Shown: positions 37,292-44,793 of the stretch, piece by piece
How positions within the stretch are numbered: position 1 is the stretch's first letter
How the letters are laid out: every line of letters starts with the position of its first letter
Assembly: GCF_900637515.1 (NCBI RefSeq)
Contig: NZ_LR134375.1
Location: forward strand, 703,952 to 767,951
DNA from: Veillonella dispar
GTDB lineage: Bacteria; Bacillota; Negativicutes; Veillonellales; Veillonellaceae
DNA length: 64,000 bases
Direction: 5' to 3'
Position numbers and translations under genes: made by a program
Notes under the pieces: generated by a model
Told to the model about the DNA's origin: nothing
Seen by the model: only the letters and a program-made list of their open reading frames with translations
Databases searched by the model: none

Positions 37292-38431
37292 GTGAAGAAT
37301 CGTATAAACAGTTTATGGACACTCTTCCAAGAGCGACGTTTGAGTCGACGCACATTTATGAAATCCTGTGTAGCACTCACCGCTATTCTCGGTTTGCCAC
37401 CAACGATGTTAGACACCGTTGTTAAGGCAGCTGAAACAACTGAATTGCCTACGGTAATTTGGCTACATGGTCATGAATGTACTGGTTGTAGTGAATCATT
37501 CATTCGCTCATCTTCTCCGTTTACATCTGATGTAATTTTAAACATGATTTCTCTTGAATATGATGATACTTTGGCGGCTGCATCTGGTGCACCATTAGAG
37601 GAACACTTAGAGAAAATCATCAAAGAAAAAGCAGGCAAATACATCTTGGCTGTTGAAGGTGGTGTGCCACTTGATGAAAATGGTGTTTACTGTACAGTAG
37701 GTGGACGTACATTTAAAGAGTCCTTAATCGAAGCGGCTAAAGGTGCAGCAGCAATCATTGAATATGGTTCCTGCGCATCTTGGGGTGGTATTCAAGCGGC
37801 TAAACCAAATCCAACAAATACAGTATCTGTATCTTCTGTTGTATCTGGTAAGCCTATTATCAAAGTTCCTGGGTGTCCTCCAATTCCAGAGGTTATGACT
37901 GGTGTAATCATGCATTATGCATTATTTGGTCAAATTCCACCTCTTGATTCTCAAGGCCGTCCTAAACAATTTTATGGTAATCGTATTCACGACACATGCT
38001 ACCGCCGTGCCTTCTTTGACTCTGGTCTCTTCGTTGAAAAATTCGACGACGATGCATCCAAATCTGGTTGGTGCTTGTATAAAGTAGGTTGTCGTGGACC
38101 TCAAACATATAATTCTTGTGGTAACTTACGTTGGTGGAATGGTTTGTCCTATCCAATTCAATCCGGTCACGGCTGTATTGGTTGCTCTGAAAAGGGCTTC
38201 TGGGATAATGACGTATTCTACAAACGTTTACCAGATATTCCATTAGCTAATACCATCACAACTGCTGATACAATCGGTACAGTGGCTGCTGTTGGTGCTA
38301 CTGCAGCAGTTATCGTTCATGGTGCTGCAACTCTTACGCGTAATAAAATTCTTGATATGAAAGAAGAAAAACGCTTAAAAGAACAAGGCTTATGGGATGA
38401 AAAGAAACATAATAATGGAGGAGGTCACTAA
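37292..38431 (+). CDS. hyaA: [NiFe] hydrogenase small subunit (Tat-exported, membrane-anchored)
   Basis: Electron-transfer subunit of a group 1-type, membrane-bound uptake [NiFe] hydrogenase. Of 379 residues, a twin-arginine motif SRRTFMK (18-24) and hydrophobic stretch direct export. The proximal FeS-cluster motif begins at Cys63/Cys66 (ECTGCSES). Later cysteines in GCPP, CYRR, CLYKVGC...CG and GHGCIGCSE supply the medial and distal clusters. A C-terminal hydrophobic helix (TVAAVGATAAVIVHGAATL) anchors it. GTG 37292 lies 9 bases after AAGGAGG; the TTG at 37259 is rejected. The stop overlaps hyaB by one base. Confidence 0.95.
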   Translation: MKNRINSLWTLFQERRLSRRTFMKSCVALTAILGLPPTMLDTVVKAAETTELPTVIWLHGHECTGCSESFIRSSSPFTSDVILNMISLEYDDTLAAASGAPLEEHLEKIIKEKAGKYILAVEGGVPLDENGVYCTVGGRTFKESLIEAAKGAAAIIEYGSCASWGGIQAAKPNPTNTVSVSSVVSGKPIIKVPGCPPIPEVMTGVIMHYALFGQIPPLDSQGRPKQFYGNRIHDTCYRRAFFDSGLFVEKFDDDASKSGWCLYKVGCRGPQTYNSCGNLRWWNGLSYPIQSGHGCIGCSEKGFWDNDVFYKRLPDIPLANTITTADTIGTVAAVGATAAVIVHGAATLTRNKILDMKEEKRLKEQGLWDEKKHNNGGGH

Positions 38432-40332
38432 TGAAACGCGTAGTAGTAGATCCGATTTCCCGTATTGAAGGTCATTTACGGGTAGAAATAAAAGTTGATG
38501 AAGCGAGTGGTAAAGTAGAGGACGCATTGTCTTCTGGTACTGCTTGGCGCGGTATCGAACTTGTTGCTAAAGATCGCGATCCTCGTGACCTTTGGGCGTT
38601 CGTACAACGTATTTGTGGTGTATGTACTACAACACATGCCTTAGCAGCATTACGTGCTGTAGAGGATGCTCTTGGAATTACTATTCCTAAAAATGCAAAC
38701 TACATTCGTAATATCATGCATAGCTCTTTAGATGTACATGACCATATTGTTCACTTCTATCATTTACACGCTCTTGACTGGGTTAGCCCTGTAGCAGCTC
38801 TTAGTGCAGATCCAGCTAAAACAGCACAATTACAAAATGATGTATTAGCTACTTATAATGTAAGTGGTTTAGCGCCTGCTGAAACTGCGTCTAAAGACTC
38901 TGCATATCCTAAAGAGTTCCCTAAAGCTACAACTGCTTATTTCACAGCGGTACAACAAAAGATTAAGAAAATTGTAGAATCTGGTCAATTGGGTATTTTC
39001 TCCGCTCAATGGTGGGATCATCCTGATTATAATTTGTTGCCACCAGAGGTTCATTTGATGGCCGTATCCCATTACTTGAATATTCTTGATCGTCAACGTG
39101 ATATCGTAATTCCTCACGTTGTATTTGGTGGTAAAAACCCTCATCCGCACTATGTTGTAGGTGGCATGCCATGTTCTATTTCTATGAATGATATGAATGC
39201 GCCTATTAATACACAACGTCTTGCTGCGGTAGAAGAATCTATTGCATTGGCTAAAGATTTGGTAAATAATTTCTACGTGCCAGATCTATTAGCTATCGGC
39301 AAAATGTATGTAGAAAAAGGCATGATTGATGGCGGTGGCCTTGCGAAAAAACGCGTTATGTCTTACGGTGATTATCCAGACGATACTTATACTGGCATTT
39401 CTAATGGCGATTACCATAAAAAATGTATCGTTCGTTCTAATGGCGTTGTAGAAAACTTTGCTTTGGGCGTAGATAAAGCTACATTTATTCCATTAGAAGG
39501 TAAAGACTTCATGGATCCTCAATACCTCAGTGAAGAGGTTGATCACTCCTGGTTCACATATCCAGATGGTAAAAGCTCTCTTCATCCTATCGAAGGTGTT
39601 ACAGATCCTGAGTTTACAGGCCCTAAATCTGGTACAAAAGAAAAATGGGAATTCCTTGATGAAGATAAAAAATATTCTTGGATTAAATCCCCAACTTTCA
39701 AAGGCAAAACTGCAGAAGTTGGCCCATTAGCAAAATATATCGTTGTATATACAAAAGTAAAACAAGGTATCATTAAAGATCCAACTTGGGCAGAATCCAT
39801 GATTGTTCGTCAAATCGATACAGTATCTCAAGTACTTGGCGTTCCTGCTCACGTATGGATGACTACAATGGTTGGTCGTACAGCATGTCGTGGCCTTGAT
39901 GCACAAGTAGCAGCAAATATGAGTCAATACTTCTTTGATAAACTCGTTGCTAACATCAAAAATGGTGACACTACTGTAGCTGATATGACTAAATTTGAGC
40001 CAAATACATGGGATAAAGATGCTAAAGGTGTTGGCCTTGTAGATGCTCCTCGTGGTGGTTTGGGTCACTGGATTCATATTAAAGATGGTCGCTCTGCAAA
40101 CTATCAATGTATCGTACCATCTACATGGAATGCATGTCCTAAGACTGCAGCTAACGAACATGGTGCCTACGAAGACTCCATGATTGATACACATGTAAAA
40201 ATTGCAGATAAACCACTTGAAATCTTGAAGGTAATTCACTCCTTCGACCCATGTCTCGCATGTGCAACCCATTTATACAATAAAAAAGGCGAAAAAATTG
40301 TTTCCGTCAATACAGATGCATTGTGTAAATAA
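38431..40332 (+). CDS. hyaB: [NiFe] hydrogenase large (catalytic) subunit
   Basis: Holds the Ni-Fe(CN)2CO site for H2 oxidation. Of 633 residues, the N-terminal nickel ligands are Cys62 and Cys65 (RICGVCTTTHA). The C-terminal ligands are Cys608 and Cys611 in DPCLACATH, followed by a 19-residue tail after His614 that the maturation protease removes. The protein has no signal of its own and is carried out by the small subunit. The middle part (about 330-440) is somewhat longer than in compact homologues. It lies in the operon order small, large, cytochrome b, protease. Confidence 0.97.
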   Translation: MKRVVVDPISRIEGHLRVEIKVDEASGKVEDALSSGTAWRGIELVAKDRDPRDLWAFVQRICGVCTTTHALAALRAVEDALGITIPKNANYIRNIMHSSLDVHDHIVHFYHLHALDWVSPVAALSADPAKTAQLQNDVLATYNVSGLAPAETASKDSAYPKEFPKATTAYFTAVQQKIKKIVESGQLGIFSAQWWDHPDYNLLPPEVHLMAVSHYLNILDRQRDIVIPHVVFGGKNPHPHYVVGGMPCSISMNDMNAPINTQRLAAVEESIALAKDLVNNFYVPDLLAIGKMYVEKGMIDGGGLAKKRVMSYGDYPDDTYTGISNGDYHKKCIVRSNGVVENFALGVDKATFIPLEGKDFMDPQYLSEEVDHSWFTYPDGKSSLHPIEGVTDPEFTGPKSGTKEKWEFLDEDKKYSWIKSPTFKGKTAEVGPLAKYIVVYTKVKQGIIKDPTWAESMIVRQIDTVSQVLGVPAHVWMTTMVGRTACRGLDAQVAANMSQYFFDKLVANIKNGDTTVADMTKFEPNTWDKDAKGVGLVDAPRGGLGHWIHIKDGRSANYQCIVPSTWNACPKTAANEHGAYEDSMIDTHVKIADKPLEILKVIHSFDPCLACATHLYNKKGEKIVSVNTDALCK

Positions 40333-40346
40333 AGGGTGGTGGGCTT

Positions 40347-41156
40347 ATGTTAATACATACTGACAAAAAGGCGTATGTCGTATTTAGTTTATGGCTGCGC
40401 ATATTCCACTGGACTATGGTGCTTAGTGTAACGGCTTTATTCTGGACTGGCCTATATATTGGTGATCCAGGATTTGCAGCTATTACAGGTAATCCAGAGC
40501 CAACCTTTGCTATTGATGGTTGGTTCTCTATGGAAACTATGCGTCGTATCCATTTCATTGCGGGTGTTATCTTAACATTCTCCTTCATCTTCCGATTTGC
40601 TGGTGCTCTTTGGAATCGAGGGGACAGATTATTACCTAAATTCCGTCAAAAACGGTATTGGTACGGTCTTAAAGAAACTACATTGCACTATTTGATGATT
40701 CCTCAAAAGCATGAACATCATTGGCTTCGTAACTCCTTAGCAAGAACTGCGTACATGATGGTGTACATTATGTTCTTCTTTGAAATCTTAACAGGTTTTG
40801 CCATGTTTTCAATGGTTAATCCTAATGGTATTTTAGGAACTTTATTTGCTCCAGTTATTACATTATTTGGTGGTGAATACAAGGTTCATATTATCCATCA
40901 CTATATTGCTTGGGGTTTCTTGTTCTTTACTATCGTTCATGTGTATATGGCATTCCGAGAAGACGTTATGGAAGAATCTGGCGAAGTATCTGCCATGGTT
41001 TCTGGTATGAAGTATTATGCGCATGATCCAATCGATATTGAAGATCTCAATGGCAAACGCCGTCGTGGTGAACGTATCGATAAACCATCTGGTACAACAT
41101 ATCGTCCAAGTGATCCTAACGATCCTAGAGAAAGAGAATTACAAGAAAATGACTAA
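40347..41156 (+). CDS. hyaC: Ni/Fe-hydrogenase b-type cytochrome subunit
   Basis: Di-heme membrane cytochrome b that passes electrons from the hydrogenase to the quinone pool. Of 269 residues, there are four to five hydrophobic segments with histidines at ends of helices (LRIFHWTMVLS, RRIHFIAGVI, KVHIIHHYIAWGF, FTIVHVYMAFRED), the HyaC pattern. The C-terminal tail is polar. The ATG follows AAGGGTGGTGGGC. Its last 8 bases overlap the start of hyaD. Confidence 0.94.
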   Translation: MLIHTDKKAYVVFSLWLRIFHWTMVLSVTALFWTGLYIGDPGFAAITGNPEPTFAIDGWFSMETMRRIHFIAGVILTFSFIFRFAGALWNRGDRLLPKFRQKRYWYGLKETTLHYLMIPQKHEHHWLRNSLARTAYMMVYIMFFFEILTGFAMFSMVNPNGILGTLFAPVITLFGGEYKVHIIHHYIAWGFLFFTIVHVYMAFREDVMEESGEVSAMVSGMKYYAHDPIDIEDLNGKRRRGERIDKPSGTTYRPSDPNDPRERELQEND

Positions 41157-41727
41157 TACAAGTACTGAAATCATCAGTGGCTTGGAACAATACGCGGACT
41201 CAGAGGGTCCGCGTATTGATTTAAATAGCCTTTATGATGATGGTAATAATGAAATCGTCCTACTCGGTGTAGGTAATATATTACTTACTGACGAGGGATT
41301 AGGGGTTCATGTAGTAAAAGAGTTAAAAGAGTCTTTCACATTTACACCATCTATTTCTATTATTGATGGTGGAACGATGGGAATGGAACTGCTTACGTAT
41401 ATGCGTGGTATGAAGAAAATCCTGCTCGTAGATGCTATCAATGGTGGGGAAGTACCTGGAACAATATATGAGTTTCCACATAAGGAATTAGAACAATATT
41501 TCACAGAACATATTTCTGTACACGAAGTAGGTATGCAAGATATTTTGCGCATCCGCGCCATTCAAGAGGATCCATTAGAGGATGCAGTAGTTATTGGTGT
41601 AGAACCAGAATCATTAGAGATTGGTTTTGAACCTAGTGCACCTGTACAACGAGCTTTACCAGAGGTGAAAGAGCGTGTACTCAATGTGTTACGAGAATGG
41701 GGCGTAACTGCAGAACCTAACACTTAA
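41149..41727 (+). CDS. hyaD: Hydrogenase maturation protease (HyaD/HupD)
   Basis: Endopeptidase that trims the C-terminal tail of the large subunit after nickel insertion. Of 192 residues, LLGVGNILLTDEGLGV carries the first acidic Ni-sensing residue, VDAINGG the aspartate and SVHEVGMQD the histidine, the standard three ligands. A polar N-terminal extension of about 30 residues precedes the catalytic fold. ATG 41149 overlaps the hyaC stop. A long upstream-open frame beginning at 41017 is only the hyaC gene read in another frame. Confidence 0.94.
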   Translation: MTNTSTEIISGLEQYADSEGPRIDLNSLYDDGNNEIVLLGVGNILLTDEGLGVHVVKELKESFTFTPSISIIDGGTMGMELLTYMRGMKKILLVDAINGGEVPGTIYEFPHKELEQYFTEHISVHEVGMQDILRIRAIQEDPLEDAVVIGVEPESLEIGFEPSAPVQRALPEVKERVLNVLREWGVTAEPNT

Positions 41728-41773
41728 ACTAATCGGTTTATAAGATGTAAAATTATCTCTAATAGGAGTATTT

Positions 41774-42151
41774 ATGATTGAGAATTATGGTAATGTTCGC
41801 GCCGTTTTAAATGAGTTGCGTTTAGCACTTAAAAATTTGCGTGAAACAGGTGAGACTTATTCTATTTATATAGAGAAAACAGGTCTTGCAGAAGAAGAGC
41901 AAGTGGAGGTATTAGAAACACTTGGTCGTGGTCATATTACGATTAACTTCAATGAAACAGATCAGCCTGTAGAGTGGTATGAATCTCAATTCTCTGGAAT
42001 TTGGATTGGCACCTTTAAAAATGGCCGAGATGATTCGATTTTGCACACTGTAGAGGTTGCTAAGTATCCAGTCATAGCTGGTGCATATGAAGAGGATATG
42101 GAACTAGCAGAGGCGGATTTACAATCTTGGATTGATGCTGCTGGCCTATAA
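41774..42151 (+). CDS. HupH/HyaF-like hydrogenase accessory protein (single domain)
   Basis: A 125-residue protein resembling the hydrogenase expression/formation domain of HupH/HyaF. The LRETGETYSIYIEKTGL start, ETLGRGHITINF, and YESQFSGIWIGTFKNG followed by the VEVAKYPVIAGA segment match the family's pattern of a small sheet protein. HupH is normally longer with two such domains; here only one is present. The family role is to help small-subunit FeS assembly. It ends the hydrogenase operon, before a strong terminator. Confidence 0.75.
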   Translation: MIENYGNVRAVLNELRLALKNLRETGETYSIYIEKTGLAEEEQVEVLETLGRGHITINFNETDQPVEWYESQFSGIWIGTFKNGRDDSILHTVEVAKYPVIAGAYEEDMELAEADLQSWIDAAGL

Positions 42152-42155
42152 TATA

Positions 42156-42183
42156 AGAGACCCTTATCAGGGTCTCTTTCTTC
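42156..42183 (+). terminator. Terminator of the hydrogenase operon
   Basis: Perfect stem AGAGACCCT / AGGGTCTCT with loop TATC and a TTCTTCTC tail. Confidence 0.93.
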
Positions 42184-42531
42184 TCTGTAGGAGAATATTT
42201 TGGTGATTTAGTTAGTTGGAATCATTAAATTAGCTTTGTTTTTTATAATGTTAGTATTTTATTCATATTTTGGGTATATATAATTGGTTTATATATAGAA
42301 AAATTTGTAAAATTACGATGAGTTTTATGAAAATAAAATGAAATCAGTTAAATTTCTTGTATTTGGTTAAGAAAATATATTTGATTTTTTGATTAATTGT
42401 TGGTTTAGCTAGTTAATAACAGCATTTATTATAATTTTACTGATATAAATTTATTTTATAATACTGTTTATTAAGTAGTTTTGTATATAAAATAATATTT
42501 TACTTATTTGATATACTTATATATAAGGTAA
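42184..42531. other. AT-rich intergenic stretch without recognised gene
   Basis: About 350 very AT-rich bases between the hydrogenase terminator and the small ORF at 42532. I see no coding frame, tRNA-like fold or strong promoter. TATACT near 42512 may serve the small ORF downstream. Confidence 0.6.
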
Positions 42532-42627
42532 ATGAAGAGAAAAAGCGGTAGAGTGCGAAAAAATCGCTTATTTACTGAATTTGTAGATATAAATTTGCCT
42601 ATTGTTAACCTTGATGATTTGCCTTAA
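42532..42627 (+). CDS. Candidate small ORF, 31 codons (unrecognised)
   Basis: A complete ATG-to-TAA frame giving a peptide with a strongly basic start (MKRKSGRVRKNRLFTEFV) and an acidic-hydrophobic end (NLDDLP). AAGG lies only 3 bases before the ATG, a weak site. Its base composition is less AT-skewed than the surroundings, which is why I list it. The function is unknown and it could be chance. Confidence 0.3.
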   Translation: MKRKSGRVRKNRLFTEFVDINLPIVNLDDLP

Positions 42628-42674
42628 TTTACTAATTAACTTAAAATATGTGAGTAAAATACTTTGGAGGATTT

Positions 42675-43685
42675 ATGTTACTTTCTATTGTAGTGCCTGT
42701 ATATAACGAAGAAGAGAACATAGCGAATTTTTATAAAGCTGTAACTGATGTTATGTCAGGACTCACGTACGATTATGAAATAATCTTCGTAGACGACGGT
42801 TCTAGTGATTCGTCATCTATGATATTACGTGAAATTGCTTACAATGATAAACATGTCAAAGTGTTATTGCTTGCTCGTAATTTTGGGCATCAGACTGCGC
42901 TTACTTGTGGTCTTGATTATGCTCATGGAGATGCAGTTATTACAATGGACGGTGACATGCAGCATCCACCGGCTTTGATTCCTGAACTCATTCGGTTGTG
43001 GGAATCGGGGTATGATGTAGTGCGCACCATACGCGATTCAACTGAAGATGCTAGTTGGGCTAAATCTTTCACGTCTAAGTATTATTACAAACTAATGAAC
43101 AAAATGGCCGATGTTCCTATTGTTGAAGGGGGATCTGATTTCCGCCTCATGAATAGTAAAGCATTGGGCACATTGAAACGGTTCAGAGAACATGGTCGTT
43201 TCTTGCGCGGTATTGTTGGTGCCTTAGGGTATAGACAAGCTGAGTTGCACTTTGTAGCGCCACCTCGTTTTGCAGGGGTCTCAAAGTTTAGTGTGCGTAA
43301 AATGATACGATTTGCTCTCGATGGGGTAACCGCCTTTTCAAGAGTTCCTTTACGGGCTGCTTTGTACGTCGGTGTACTATGTGGTGGGTTGAGCTTCTTG
43401 CTTATATTGCACCTCTTGTATGTATATCTTACGGGTCAAGCCTTGAATGGATGGACTACCTTGGGCGTATCAATTTTGTTCATTGGTGGGATTCAACTCG
43501 TCGGACTGGGAATTATTGGCGAGTATGTAGGTCGTATTTTTGAAGAGGTGAAGCAACGGCCTTTGTATTGGGTTAAGTCAGCTATAAACTTTGATGAGCA
43601 TGAAGAGGCTCCATTACTTGGACCTAGTAGTGCAGATGTGTTTATGGCACCTGAGACTTATACTAACAAAAGCAAAGAAGACTAG
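42675..43685 (+). CDS. GtrB/DPM1-like membrane glycosyltransferase (family 2)
   Basis: Transfers a sugar from a nucleotide sugar to a lipid (undecaprenyl phosphate-type) carrier at the cytoplasmic face. Of 336 residues, the GT-A domain has VVPVYNEEENI, VDDGSSD (about 39-45) and the catalytic DGDMQHPP (Asp92, Asp94). Two C-terminal membrane helices (LYVGVLCGGLSFLLILHLLYVYL and a second at about 265-285) follow. This is the GtrB/ArnC architecture used to decorate cell-surface glycans. GGAGG precedes the ATG. No flippase or GtrC partner is adjacent. Confidence 0.9.
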   Translation: MLLSIVVPVYNEEENIANFYKAVTDVMSGLTYDYEIIFVDDGSSDSSSMILREIAYNDKHVKVLLLARNFGHQTALTCGLDYAHGDAVITMDGDMQHPPALIPELIRLWESGYDVVRTIRDSTEDASWAKSFTSKYYYKLMNKMADVPIVEGGSDFRLMNSKALGTLKRFREHGRFLRGIVGALGYRQAELHFVAPPRFAGVSKFSVRKMIRFALDGVTAFSRVPLRAALYVGVLCGGLSFLLILHLLYVYLTGQALNGWTTLGVSILFIGGIQLVGLGIIGEYVGRIFEEVKQRPLYWVKSAINFDEHEEAPLLGPSSADVFMAPETYTNKSKED

Positions 43686-43767
43686 CTGTATTTGTGAATG
43701 CAAATAAATAGACGGTTAGTATATTTTGAATAAATAACTTACTTTAAAAGTTTTGGAAAGGAAGCAT

Positions 43768-44577
43768 ATGAAGTCAAAATATAGTAAGGTTAAAATAACG
43801 GCATTAACATTAACTTTTGTGTGTGCCACAACAGCCATGGTAGGTGCAACAACATTACAATATGGTGATAAGGGCAAAAGTGTTACAGCGGTTCAACAAC
43901 AACTAATTAAACACGGTTATAATGCTACAGATAAAAATGGTGTATATGGTAAAGAAACGAAATGGGCAGTTCGTCTGTTCCAACAAGATCGTGGCTTACC
44001 AGTGGACGGTATCGTAGGTCCTGCTACATATAATGCATTGATGAGCGCTCCTCGTTCTACGAAGGCAGTATTGACTCAAAATGCGGCGACTAAAGCAGTA
44101 GCGACGAAATCCGCTTTCACAAACAGCAATGCGACGTCTCGTCGTATCTCAGGTCAATCCATTACTGGCAAAAATATTAAATTAAATAATATTACGAAGA
44201 GCGAAACACCAAATAGCATCCATGCTATCTTGGCAGAAGCGGACAAATATCGCGGTGTACCATATGTATTTGGCGGTACTACTCCAAGTGGTTTTGACTG
44301 CTCTGGTTATGTTAAATATGTATTTGCGAAACAAGGTATCTCTTTACCACGTTTGGCAGATGAACAATATAACGTAGGTGTTGAAGTTTCTCGTGCAAAC
44401 TTGAAAGCCGGGGATTTGGTATTCTTTGAAACATATGAACCAGGTCCGTCTCACTCCGGTATTTATATTGGTGATGGCAAGTTCATCAGCGCCACTTCCA
44501 GTCGTGGTGTAGCAGTAGCAGATCTTGATACTGGCTATTGGGGTGAACGCTATATCGGCGCAAAACGCGTTATATAG
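43768..44577 (+). CDS. Secreted NlpC/P60 endopeptidase with peptidoglycan-binding domain
   Basis: A cell-wall hydrolase of 269 residues with a signal peptide (about 1-27, ending VGA). The peptidoglycan_binding_1 domain (about 30-92) has LQYGDKGKSVTAVQQQL and GIVGPATYNALM. After an Ala/Thr/Ser-rich linker (about 93-150), the NlpC/P60 domain has catalytic Cys178 (GFDCSGYV) and His229 (SHSGIYIG). The probable target is a D-Glu-diamino acid bond of the peptide stem. ATG 43768 follows GGAAAGGAAG; it has its own terminator. Confidence 0.93.
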   Translation: MKSKYSKVKITALTLTFVCATTAMVGATTLQYGDKGKSVTAVQQQLIKHGYNATDKNGVYGKETKWAVRLFQQDRGLPVDGIVGPATYNALMSAPRSTKAVLTQNAATKAVATKSAFTNSNATSRRISGQSITGKNIKLNNITKSETPNSIHAILAEADKYRGVPYVFGGTTPSGFDCSGYVKYVFAKQGISLPRLADEQYNVGVEVSRANLKAGDLVFFETYEPGPSHSGIYIGDGKFISATSSRGVAVADLDTGYWGERYIGAKRVI

Positions 44578-44597
44578 GCTAATACAATACTAGCTTT

Positions 44598-44652
44598 AAA
44601 AGAGGCTATACGAATCAATTATGTTCTGTTGATTTGTATAACCTCTTTTTCG
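44598..44652 (+). terminator. Terminator after the NlpC/P60 gene
   Basis: A long, nearly perfect stem (AAAGAGGCTATACGAATCAA against TTGATTTGTATAACCTCTTT) with a T-run. Confidence 0.93.
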
Positions 44653-44793
44653 TTTATGTAAATCTTGAATTTTATCCTAACTTTTTCTCATTGTAAAAGT
44701 ATAGGAACTCCGCATGACCTCAATGTTTTTGATAGATTTTATATCGGTTTTACGTTATAATGAAGAGTAAATAATTTTAGGAGGAATATACAC

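Noticed and set aside
39727-40272. 181-codon minus-strand frame inside hyaB
   Set aside because: Cys/Ile/Tyr-rich shadow of the large subunit frame; the plus-strand gene is certain.
41017-41148. 44-residue N-terminal extension of the maturation protease
   Set aside because: It is the hyaC coding sequence read in another frame; ATG 41149 gives a family-like start.
44652-44793. T-box ahead of alaS
   Set aside because: No GGTGGNACCGCG consensus and the gap is too short; only the thrS leader carries one.
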